From Tipula vernalis (taxonomy: Eukaryota; Arthropoda; Insecta; Diptera; Tipulidae): 64,000 nt of DNA. Positions 12,593 to 21,525 of this stretch are shown piece after piece (position 1 is the stretch's first letter; the number at the start of each line of letters is the position of its first letter). Both the position numbers and the translations under genes were made by a program. The notes beneath the pieces were generated by a model. The model was not told the origin of the DNA. It ran no database searches and was given only the letters and a program-made list of their open reading frames with translations. Location of the stretch: positions 262,804,641 to 262,868,640 of the forward strand of contig OY282560.1 in the NCBI GenBank assembly GCA_958295665.1, given 5' to 3'.

Positions 12593-13640
12593 TGTAACGG
12601 AATCGTTAAGATTTCGTTGACAGACATAACGCCAGAGGTCTGGTGCGGTTTATGTAGCTGGCTAGAGCTCAGGGTCGGCGTGGAGTTTTCCAGACTTGGC
12701 GAAACGCTTGAATAACCGCAAGGGAAAAAAACTTAAACCATGAAAAGAAGGAAAGGACACAACCGCTTTGTTTACCGAAAAGACATTTGTGTCACCGGGA
12801 CAGTAGGTAGCGATCATATTTACACGACAACCATCACTCAATAACCCATCCTGATCTCTTCCCTAGTTCTACTCACTCATTCTTAGTCGAAGTAAAAGGA
12901 TCAAGAAAAAAAAGGAACGAGCACACGTGTAAACAACTGAAGGATAAGGAGACCACTAGAACGGTGAAGCTGAAAAGTAAAGTTATTTGGCATATGACAA
13001 ATATAGTAAATTAATAATAAAAAAAACGCATCTGACGTGATCAGCAAGACCTGGCTCACATAAACAAGAGGTACCAAAAAATGTTTTTTTCTTATTTTTT
13101 TCTTAATTCAAACAAAAAAAATTCTACGTTAAAGAAAGAAAAAAATAGCAAAAAAAATCGTACAAACAACAAAAGAAGATAAAATCTCTAATAATTATTC
13201 TAGTTATTACAAAAAAAAAAAAAAAAAATCCATCCATCAAAAAGAAACGATTCTTTTTTTTTATATGTTACGATACCTGAGGGTCGACCAACGAGAATCT
13301 CATGCGACCTCGCCTGATCTGGAACAGTCTGTAGGCCCGCTACTCGACGCTGTATTCCACTCACACACCTCTGCCCGCTCTGCTTGGTTGACGGGGCAGC
13401 CGCCAAAGCAAAACCACTACACAATCCGCAATCACCGTAACAGCACACCGTTATATATATTTTCTTGTTTTAAATTTTTTTTTTTTTGTAAAATGTCGGC
13501 CCACCAAATTTTCCAACTTGACTGATCTTTTTTTTTCTTTTTCCATAAAAAACATCACCCGGTCGCGAATACCTCTATGAAATTAGCCCGGAAAAAAATC
13601 CCAGAAAACGATTATACTTAAATATGGTAATACTAATATA
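12593..13640. mobile_element. LTR-like sequence, left part
   Basis: It starts TGTAACGG directly after AAAGT. It shares word order and several short blocks with the first 400 bp of the intact LTR at 37554-39499. It carries long A and T tracts at 13040-13260. ORFs here are chance readings through these tracts. The right limit is not defined. Confidence 0.5.
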
Positions 13641-14429
13641 TTATAACTATCGTATTACGAAAACTATAACGAAACAAAATATATTTACATAATCTGTCGT
13701 AGAAATTGAGTATGCAAAGTAAAACAAAATCATAAAATACTTGTTTGTATGTGTTTAATAAAAACACTATTAGGTACGTAAAATATATTATAAATAAATT
13801 CACTTTTTTAGGTATTTAATAAATAAATTGGTAGACAATAATTCACACTGAGTTATCATTAGAATACTCACTTATACAAATTATTCGATAAAGTATTTTG
13901 AAGTTGCACAAAGCATTAAATACTGGTCCCTTAAAGTCATAGTCCCAGGAGCACCGAGCTATGCTCGTTCCGAATTACATTAGCGTTTGTTACACGTTCA
14001 TGTCACTGAGTTTCACCTCATTCAATTGAGCAATATGTTAGTTCCATTTAAACTGTCGATTTTCCAGAAAAATTTCCGACACTCATGTTTGAATCCCATT
14101 CTATACTAAACAAATCCCATTCTATACAATTCATCCCAATTGAAAGGAAATGGTTTAATTCTATTGAAACTAGAATAATATTCGTATTCCCATTTTACAA
14201 TCCCATTTTCATGGTACATACCGAGTTCTATCGAAATCGGTTGAGAAATGGCTTTGGTCCATTGGAATTGGCCATTTTACAGAACCTATATGATCCATAT
14301 TTGGAACTAATTTATGATCTCTATATAATTTTCAAAAATCACAATTGAACAAATAAAAAAAACAAAACACAATGCAATATCAATAGCAATAACAACAATT
14401 AGATTTCCTTTGTTAGAAAATAAAATAAA
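13641..14429. other. AT-rich spacer without recognised gene
   Basis: Only short chance ORFs are present (for example 14085-14348, low-complexity and without motifs). Nothing else is supported. Confidence 0.4.
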
Positions 14430-15780
14430 AATGAAACCCGAACCTCTCCAGAAAGCCTACTAAAATATTTTTCCAAGAAATCACAACCCATTACAATTGC
14501 TTCCTTTCACTAGAAAATTTCCATCTAACCAATTACTATTAACAAAAGAAAATAATAAAAATATGAATTCCCATAGGAGGATCCTCTTAAACGAATTTTA
14601 CTGAAATAAAACCACCCCAACCAACATTAATAAAAATCAAATAACCGTTTCAGAAACCGGTAGTAAGTTAAAAAGTAAGATAAAACCAAGCAAACAGGGG
14701 CTCACCGGACGAGAACTTCCGTAACGTTTTTTTTTAAGAATCAATACCCGGTGTTATCGCGTTTTGGCACTCGAAAACTCTCTTTCACCAATTATGATCA
14801 ATAAAAAAATATTCAAAAAAACGAACCCCAGGCCTATTAGAGGACCCACTAAACGACATTTCCCGAAATCAAAGTCCACTGCAAATGTTTCCTAACACTA
14901 GAAAATCCCTGCTCACCAATTATTACAAAAATCGTTGAACTTAAAAAATGGACCTCGACCATCCGGAGGACCCTCTAAACATATATTTCCCGAAATCAAC
15001 ACCCATTGCAGACCTTTCAAAACCCTATTTGACTTCAATCAATACCCATGGCGATCGCTTCCTGCCGCTCGAATATCTCTCATTACCAAATGTTTACCAA
15101 AATTGTTAAAATGAAAAAAGGAACCCGGATACCACTGAAAGACCCTAAGCTAATTTTTTTAAACCAAGACCCATTGCAATCTCTGTCTGGCACCCACCCG
15201 CTCACAAATTTTTACCAAAAATGTAAAAATTAAAAAAAAGAAGCCCGGGCTCAACTGGAGAACCCCCTAAACGAATTTTCCAAAAATTTATACCCATCAC
15301 AATCGCTTCGTGGCACTCGAAAACCCTCTTTACCAACTTTTAACAAAATAGTTAAAATTTAAAAAACCCAAGTTCCAATGGATGACACTCTGGACTGGTA
15401 AACATACTTACCAATTTTCAACAAAATCATTAAAACAAAAATGGAGTCTGAATTTTCCTGAAATCAAGACCAATGGGGATCACCTTATACCACTTAAAAA
15501 CACTTCTTACCAATATTTACCAACATTGTGAAAATTACAAAGGAGCCCGAGTTCCACTGAAGAACCCCCTAAACTATTTTTTTCGAAATCAAGACCGGTC
15601 ACAATTGATTCTTGGCACACGAAAACCCCAGCTTACCAATTTTTACCAAAATCGTAAAAATTAAAAAAAGGCCTGGGCACAAATGGAGAACACCTTCTAA
15701 ATTATCAAGACCCGTCGCAATCGCTTCCTGGCACGAAAAGACGACGTTCTTCGAAGTTCGACGAAGAAATGACGTTCCAA
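14430..15780 (+). repeat. Decayed tandem minisatellite, about 125-130 bp period, 9-10 copies
   Basis: Each copy follows the order: A-rich lead, AACCCGGGCTCCACTGGAG-like block, ACCCCCTAAACGAATTTTCC, GAAATCAAGACCCATTGCAA, TCGCTTCCTGGCACTCGAAA, ACCCTC and TTACCAATTTTTACCAAAAT. Clear copies start near 14823, 14949, 15118, 15241, 15541 and 15669. Earlier copies (14430-14822) are more degraded. Copies differ by many substitutions and small indels, unlike the homogeneous satellite at 1-4672, so this array is old. It does not match any element family I know. Confidence 0.8.
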
Positions 15781-16065
15781 GCATCTGATTTTGTATTAAA
15801 ATAAAAAACTAGTGTTTTTTAAATAAACAACAGTAGTTGTATAAATAAATTTTTTATTTGTATTATTTTTCACAAATGATTTTGTACTATTATCATGACC
15901 GCTAGCCCGCTACAGATATTTTCGAGTCGAGGTGCATTATCTCTATTAGCACATTTCCTTCCGATAGTATATACCGAGAGTGCTAAGATAATTATTGGTG
16001 ATTCAGAATAGGAAAAATCAAAAGGGAAGTTCAATAATCGGGGAATTGGTTAAAGTTGAACCAAA
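15781..16065. other. Spacer without recognised feature
   Basis: AT-rich, with no ORF of note and no clear repeat boundary. Confidence 0.35.
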
Positions 16066-16389
16066 TTATGATTTATACGAGGACGTTGATGGTACCTTGA
16101 TGGAAATATCGGATAAAATATCAAATATTGTTTCAGTACCACCGCATTCTTTAGCCACAATTGGATAATTCTTGAAACTTCCTGCATATTCAGATGTGCT
16201 ATTGCGCGCTAAAATAAAAGCACAATGCTTACTACTCTTACCTTGTTTACCGGAGATGGTGGAGGAATAAAATTTATAGTCTGTCGCTAGCTTCATCACT
16301 CCTAACGCTACCACCATTTGAAGTATTACGACAATTATTTTATTTGCTCTACTAAACAACCACCGATGACGCTTGAAACCAAAAAGCAT
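16066..16389 (-). CDS. Unrecognised 107-codon open frame
   Basis: The frame is open for 324 bp and has mixed composition (IIVVILQMVVALGVMKL, then CAFILARNSTSEYAGSF and VAKECGGTETIFDILSD). It lies 190 bp downstream, on the same strand, of the SF3B1-like pseudogene, but I could not match it to any part of SF3B1. The N-terminal portion has a hydrophobic stretch that could be a membrane segment. It may be a fragment of another retrocopied gene or a chance frame. Confidence 0.25.
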   Translation of the reverse strand: MLFGFKRHRWLFSRANKIIVVILQMVVALGVMKLATDYKFYSSTISGKQGKSSKHCAFILARNSTSEYAGSFKNYPIVAKECGGTETIFDILSDISIKVPSTSSYKS

Positions 16390-16579
16390 CCACCAGTCAA
16401 CGGTGTTTTAATAAAACTTCTTTTTATAGTTGCGTGAAAAACGCTTTAGTAAAAAAGTGAAAGTACCACCCAACGTATCCTATGGGGTAGTCATTGATCC
16501 AAACATTTATACTGTTGACAATGGGCACTTGAAAAGAAAAAACTAAAATAATTTTCAAAACTTAAACTATTTTTATTAA

Positions 16580-17175
16580 TCAATTTATTGTATCATCATG
16601 TCGTGTTGCTGTTTCAGCCAACGCTAACATGGCTAAAGCGGTAATACTTCGTACATTTCGGTGTTCATCAATTAAACCATTTATTATCACTTCGATCAAT
16701 AGCTTGATAATACAAGATGAAATCGCGTTTATTCGAACAGCGATTTGTTGTACGATTTTTATGCCAGTATAACGATCTTGCCATTTGGTACTCTGGCAGA
16801 CCACCTTGAGGAACGATAATAATGTTGGAATGCCAAAAACAATTGCGACCACCACAAAAGCATGTGCAATGGTATTTCGTATATACGCCTCTATATTATC
16901 GATATCGGGACGCATTGCAGAAATCATTGCTGTTATACCGGTCGAATTTACTATTTTTGAGATTATCTCGTAATCTTTATATTCCTTAAGTTCAGGGTCA
17001 TAAATAGTTTCTATAATTTTCAATAACACAATATCTAACAGATATTTATCATAATTTTGTGCATCCACAAGCGAAGGATTAGTATCGCATTTTATTTGAG
17101 GAGTTACATCCCATCGATTATGCCGCGTTGGTTTTGATACTCGTACCTTATTTTGATTTGAGAACGATTTTTTAT
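16580..17175 (-). pseudogene. SF3B1-like pseudogene: RWD-type motif joined to HEAT repeats
   Basis: SF3B1 is the U2 snRNP subunit that contacts the branch site through HEAT repeats. The open frame reads TRHNRWDVTPQ near 17115, like the repeated RWDxTP motifs of the SF3B1 N-terminal region. The HEAT section follows: EIISKIVNSTGITAMISAMR, PDIDNIEAYIRNT, GIPTLLSFLKVVCQS, GIKIVQQIAV and GLIDEHRNVRSITALAM (to 16580). The order and wording match SF3B1 HEAT repeats around human residues 600-720, from my knowledge of that protein. Several hundred residues expected between the motif and the HEAT part are absent. There is no ATG at a sensible start, no visible intron, and the frame stops right after AETATRHDDTIN. 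I take it as a truncated, internally deleted retrocopy. Lys700, a human mutation hotspot, corresponds to Asn in EHRNVR if my alignment is right. Confidence 0.75.
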
Positions 17176-17224
17176 GTGATATTTTATGAAGATAAATAAA
17201 AGATTGTTATACTATTTAGCCTAT

Positions 17225-17720
17225 GGATCATATGACGGTATGCAGATATTTTGTGTTGGAATGGATGCCATGATTGCTGATGTATGTATGGTTTGAAATG
17301 TTTGACGGAAAATTTGGAACTCATGTTTCTGGTTTATATTTTTAATAGTCAAATCCAAAAAATTAATAGTTTTGTTTTGCTCGATTTCCAAAGTGAATTT
17401 TAACTTCGCATGAATTCCATTTAAATAACTGTGAAACTGGTCCAGCTGCCTACTGGTTCCCGTAAAAAGAAAGTATAATTATGTCATCTACATACCTGTG
17501 CCAATATTTAATTTTCTCATGGAATTTATTTCGGCTGTTCAAAATATATGCATTCTCGACATGGTTTAAAAAAATATTTGCCAATGTTCCGGAAAGTGGG
17601 CTGCCCATAGGTAAACCGTCGTTTTGGATGTAGTATTTATTCCCATGTTTGAAGTAGTTTTGGCTGGTAATTTCTTTTAATAAAGTGACAATCTCGTTTA
17701 TGACATGTATGTCTTATATA
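17225..17720 (-). pseudogene. Penelope-like element reverse transcriptase fragment
   Basis: Reading the minus strand from about 17700: EIVTLLKEITSQNYF, then QNDGLPMGSPLSGTLANIFL, then YWHRYVDDIIILF. After one frameshift come QLDQFHSYLNGIHAKLKFTL and NFLDLTIKNINQKHEFQIFR. GLPMGSPLS plus YVDD plus the NFLDL thumb motif are diagnostic of Penelope-like RTs. The catalytic YVDD is intact. No GIY-YIG endonuclease is seen downstream; instead the SF3B1-like pseudogene follows on the same strand within 50 bp. The fragment is truncated at both ends. Confidence 0.85.
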
Positions 17721-17899
17721 CGTAACAGCACTTATCTGTGCTAACAGTACAATGTAAAAGTTGATTCAAGTTTTTAAAGAACTTTGCAGTTTGCACACAT
17801 TCGAGATTATAATAATTCATTTTATTCAAAAGATTTATTTTGATAAATGATTGTCGTGTGAGTGATCTGATCATATTCAATATAAATAATTATGTATTA

Positions 17900-18620
17900 T
17901 CCGTTCTCCTCAAGTCGGTAAAAACACATTCATAACAGAAAACCGCTAATAATTATTCTAACTTTTGTATTTCTTCAAATAGCAAAGAAGCAAAGAATGT
18001 TTTACGGCACGTCATGATTATGTGCCTACTCAAATTGTTATCAGTTCCAATTTTAATCATATTTATTATCCCTTTTATTATTGTATTTGTTTCTTGCACC
18101 TACGAAAACGCACCAGAAAGCATTTCAAAAGCAAGAAAAATAACATCCAAATAGAAAAGGTGAATGACCTTCTGCAAAAACAAACCGCATCAACCAAATC
18201 GTTATTTTTCAGAAATATACATATTCCAAAATTTGTTTTAGTTTTCATACAGGAGATTTCAAATATAAAATATGTATGCGTATGTATATTTTACAATACA
18301 ATATGTATAGAGATGTTTGACACATCTATTATACTTGAAAATACGTATACTTTTTTTCGTGTTTCATTCATTCATTTTTTTTTATACTAAACAAGTTTAT
18401 TTGGTAATTTTATATAAGAATGCGAAAAAGGAAAGAAATATGTATGTATTGAGCATATTTATATTTCTCGCTTCCTTACAACCATTATAAAATAACACGT
18501 TTTGAAATTTCGAATGACATGTAGTTGTACTGAAAAGACTAATCTTTTACGTATAATCATCAGTGATTCTTTTACAAAAAATAAATGCTGTTGTATTTTG
18601 CAGTGGTACTTGTAAATATG
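17900..18620. other. AT-rich spacer with a chance ORF
   Basis: The 122-codon open stretch at 18022-18390 has no recognisable domain, is rich in Ile, Phe and Tyr codons expected from AT-rich DNA, and has no supporting context. Confidence 0.35.
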
Positions 18621-18630
18621 TTCAATAAGT

Positions 18631-18971
18631 GTAGGTACGAAACCAACACTAATGTAATACTACAAGCCTGATTCAGTGATGAAGCACGCAGATACCCTCT
18701 TACATTTAATACCTTATACTTGAAAGTGTTGGTGCGAAAATAGAATAAAAATACTCTCAACTAACCAATCCCAATTAGTTTTTTTCATTATTAATATACC
18801 CAATTCTCCCTCCACAATTCGTTTGTTTTGTTTTATTTACAATTTGTATGTTTTCCTCACTCATTCATATAATCGGTCGATCACCAATACTTTCATGTAT
18901 AAGCGCAAAATAAATTTTTAATATTGGTGACGATCAGGCTTGTAGTACATTAATGTTGGTTTTGGTAGGTA
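18631..18971. repeat. Inverted-repeat (MITE-like) element, about 340 bp
   Basis: The left arm 18631-18673 (GAAACCAACACTAATGT, ACTACAAGCCTGAT) is the imperfect reverse complement of the right arm 18932-18971 (ATCAGGCTTGTAGT, ACATTAATGTTGGTTTTGG). The arms are about 40 bp with a few mismatches and a two-base gap. The interior is AT-rich with no ORF. No convincing target duplication was found, so the outer limits are uncertain. Confidence 0.55.
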
Positions 18972-19089
18972 GTATAGTATATAATTCAATATTGTTCTGT
19001 ATAGGCGGTAGCACAACATAAAAAACCAAATAAATACATGCACAAGTTGCGAGGTTTTAGTAGTTTGATTAATTGACGTAAACAGCGCC

Positions 19090-20050
19090 GCATTTTTTTA
19101 CTTCTTCTGCATAACTTTTCTTATATATCATTATTCTATGATTATGGTGATATTAAAAATACTTTCACTAAATTGGCAATGCTGCTTACTTCCAAAATAA
19201 CCAATAACAGTACGGTAGAAGCATTGAATGAAATTTTAAAAAATTTCATTCGACAAGAATTTGGACAATAACAATAAATTCAGTGAATTTACTGAAGTAA
19301 ATTCTAACAAAAAAACAATTTACGAACAAAGTCCATATTTTAATGATTTTTATGATATTTTGAAATGCTCAATTAGCCAAAACGAGAATTCCGACGAAAT
19401 AAATAATCCATGTTTTATAATCCTGAATTTATTGAAAAATTTTATAAACAATATTTTACTTATATCTGTATGTGGTCCCCAATTTTAAACCAACCACAAA
19501 GGTTAAGTAATAGTCATCAGGAGAATTAATTCGCAACAATAAAAAGAAGATGTCGAAACGCACCAAGCTTGGGGAGGTTACCAACAAAATGTTTACGTTT
19601 TTTAAATGAAATCCACGAGAGAAACACGTATTTATACAAAAAAGTGGAATTACAAATACCAAAAAAAACATTAAAGGCTAGTCTATTGAAACCACTTAAT
19701 CATAATATAAAGAAATTAACATTATCAAAAATTTTAAATAAAGAGGAAAAGGGGGGGTGCAAAAAAACAATATTGAAAAGGAAACTAAACAATTTCAGCT
19801 TAAAAAATATTTTGGAGTTTAACAAAAAAACACAGGAGGAACAAAACGAAACATCAACAAAAATGCAAATAAAGCCGAATTTTGTGTCTGACCAAGCAAC
19901 ACCAAAACCGCCAATTTTTAAACAGGATTTAATTAATAAAGCGTCACATTTTCCATTTTTGCCTAATGGAAACCTGGAAAAAGGTGATTTTTATAAAAAT
20001 ACATGTGTTTTTGACGCTTTTGTTCAATGCTTCGTAAATATACAGTACAA
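19090..20050 (+). pseudogene. Unrecognised broken protein-coding region with an NTCxFDxxxQ motif
   Basis: A coding-like reading runs from about 19100 (SYISLFYDYGDIKNTFTKLA and on to FIRQEFG), shifts frame near 19262, and continues as YEQSPYFNDFYDIL, FYNPEFIEKFYKQY and RLSNSHQEN. A TAA then replaces what looks like a Trp codon before FATIKRRC. An open stretch from 19569 follows with a Lys-rich middle and ends in LPNGNLEKGDFYKNTCVFDA followed by FVQCF. A Cys preceded by NT and followed by a hydrophobic-Asp pair recalls the Cys box of ubiquitin-peptidase-like folds. I recall similar NTCAFDS proteins as repeated uncharacterised genes in insects, but cannot name the family. A decayed mobile-element or multigene-family protein is most likely. 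Confidence 0.5.
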
Positions 20051-20275
20051 TTTTTTTTTTTACTGTGACCATAAGCAAGCTGTATCTGTGGCCTACAAAA
20101 CCTATACCAAGCCGTGCTCTTAATTGATATCTTATATGACTTCAAGGAACTATATCTGCCTAACGGCTAATACATTTTTTTTTTACTGTGGTCATAAGCA
20201 AGCTGTATTTATGGCCTACAAAACCTATACCAAGCCGTGCTCGTTAACTGATATTTTGTATGACTTTTAAGAATC
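20050..20275 (+). repeat. Two tandem copies of a ~100-bp segment, 123-bp period
   Basis: Poly-T, ACTGTG, CATAAGCAAGCTGTAT, TGGCCTACAAAACCTATACC and AAGCCGTGCTC occur at 20051-20121 and again at 20175-20245. They differ by a few bases. The first copy cuts off the coding-like stretch that ends with FVQCF. Confidence 0.85.
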
Positions 20276-20417
20276 CTAGTTGGATCTAGAATTTTTATAT
20301 TTGTGCTTGTGATGGTTTCTTGCACCAATTCTTGGAATTACAACTTACGTTTAACTATAGCTCCGCTTTTCGTATTGAAAATGTTCAGCTAGAAAATACA
20401 AAAAATATCCGTATAAA

Positions 20418-20486
20418 TTTATCCCAAAAAATATTTTTACATGTTATTAACTCATATATCTTGTAAAAATATTTTTTCGGGATAAA
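20418..20486. repeat. Hairpin with 24-bp arms
   Basis: TTTATCCCAAAAAATATTTT through ACA (20418-20441) pairs with TGTAAAAATATTTTTTCGGG through ATAAA (20462-20486), with one extra base, around a 20-nt loop. It looks like a small foldback or the end of a MITE. Confidence 0.75.
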
Positions 20487-20655
20487 TACTGTCATCATAG
20501 TTTTTTTCGTGATGACATAAAAATAACATGATAGTTTTTTCCGGGCTGACACTAAATAATGTCAGGATAGATATATTTTTCTGGGATGACAGGTAAAATA
20601 TCGTGATATTGTTGTATCATTATATAATAGTGTTGCCAACACACTTTTCTGGGAT
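20473..20655 (+). repeat. Short imperfect repeats of 30-38 bp
   Basis: Four to five successive blocks begin TTTTTTC, then GGGATAA or GGGATGACA, then a short AT stretch and GTCATGATAG or similar. Block starts lie near 20473, 20503, 20534, 20570 and 20643. The GTCAT/ATGAC words make them partly self-complementary. Confidence 0.5.
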
Positions 20656-21041
20656 AATTTTCAGGCTAACTTCACAGACATGTCGCGAATATTCAGATCT
20701 CACCCTTCTAGTAGTCACACCCACCATCAGAATTCAAAAGCAAAATACAACAACTCTCTATACCAGTCACACTAACCACATCAGGCCATTTCCGCTCACC
20801 AATGCAATCGCTCGAACCATCAACAAAACCAATCGAACAACTCTAATATGTGGCTCTCGTACGATGGCCAACAACATCGCACGCTCAACCAATACATCAC
20901 AAAACTCACACGAGCTGGAGTCAAACAAACCGCATCGTCAAAGAGGGGAAAGAAAAATCAAAGAAAGAGTGATTCAAACACAGACACGCGCCGGACCAAA
21001 AGCAAACCAAACAGGGTTACGCAAGCCGAGCTGCACGTAAT
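20640..21041. mobile_element. LTR-like sequence, right part
   Basis: This C/A-rich stretch (for example CAACAACATCGCACGCTC) ends at the AAAGT duplication at 21042. Its composition resembles the C/A-rich end of the LTR at 37554-39499. Two overlapping ORFs here (20603-21040 and 20848-21093) read through it without recognisable domains. Assignment as the second part of the 12593 LTR is inference. Confidence 0.4.
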
Positions 21042-21525
21042 AAAGTGCAGTTGGATAAGTCTGAATTCTTGCACAAAGAAGTGGCCTTTTTAGGACACAT
21101 CATCACTTCAGAAGGAGTCAAGCCCAATCCCGAAAAAATTGAGGTAGTAAAGAAATTTCCTATTCCCAAAGTGCCGAAACAAATAAAGTCATTTTTAGGT
21201 TTATTGGAATATTATCGGAAATTTATTAAGAACTTTGCAGATTTCACAAAGCCCATGACAGAATGCTTTCAGAAAGACAAAAATATTACTGTTAATCTCC
21301 TGAGTATGTAAATTATTTTGAGAAAATGTCAAAACCACATTCTTCAATATCCGGATTTTTCTAAACCATTTGTGTTTACAACAGATGCATGTAACGTTGC
21401 ACTTGATGCCGTACTTTTCCAAGGTGCAATTGGTTTGGACCGGCCAATCTGCTATGCAAGTAGGACATTGACTAAAACAGAGCAAAACTACTTTACCATA
21501 GAGCTCTTAGCCATTTGGTGATGAA
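21042..21525 (+). pseudogene. Ty3/gypsy relic, piece 3 of 3 (RT connection and RNase H start)
   Basis: The reading [20 protein letters not shown] continues the RT of piece 2. [39 protein letters not shown] and, after a frameshift near 21310, YPDFSKPFVFTTDACNVALD and ASRTLTKTEQNYFTIE follow. TDAC holds the first RNase H Asp. The homology stops abruptly near 21522 (ELLAIW), so RNase H is truncated and no integrase is present in this window. Confidence 0.9.

Larger units (their letters stand above)
12593..21041. mobile_element. 8.4-kb interval inserted in the gypsy relic, with LTR-like ends
   Basis: AAAGT flanks the interval at 12588-12592 and 21042-21046. Joining across it restores the codons KVQLDK of the gypsy RT. 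The left end begins TGTAACGGAATCG. It has a block (GCTGGCTAGAGCTCAGGGT, then AATAACCGCAAGGGAAAAAA) that parallels GCTGGCTAAGGCTCAGGGT and GTAACCGCGAATGAAAAAA in the LTR at 37554, so it is probably an LTR of a related family. The right end (about 20640-21041) is C/A-rich and looks like the other end of such an LTR, but it ends GTAAT rather than CA. The middle holds unrelated repeats and gene fragments, so the LTR itself seems to have been split. Confidence 0.6.

Noticed and set aside
13200..13525. Overlapping ORFs on both strands in the LTR-like region
   Set aside because: They run through poly-A/poly-T tracts and mirror one another; no motif.
14085..14348. 87-codon ORF with Arg/Phe-rich sequence
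   Set aside because: No homology pattern and embedded in repeat-rich AT DNA; fits chance.
18022..18390. 122-codon ORF
   Set aside because: Composition is what AT-rich DNA gives (Ile, Phe, Tyr, Lys), with no domain or neighbour support.
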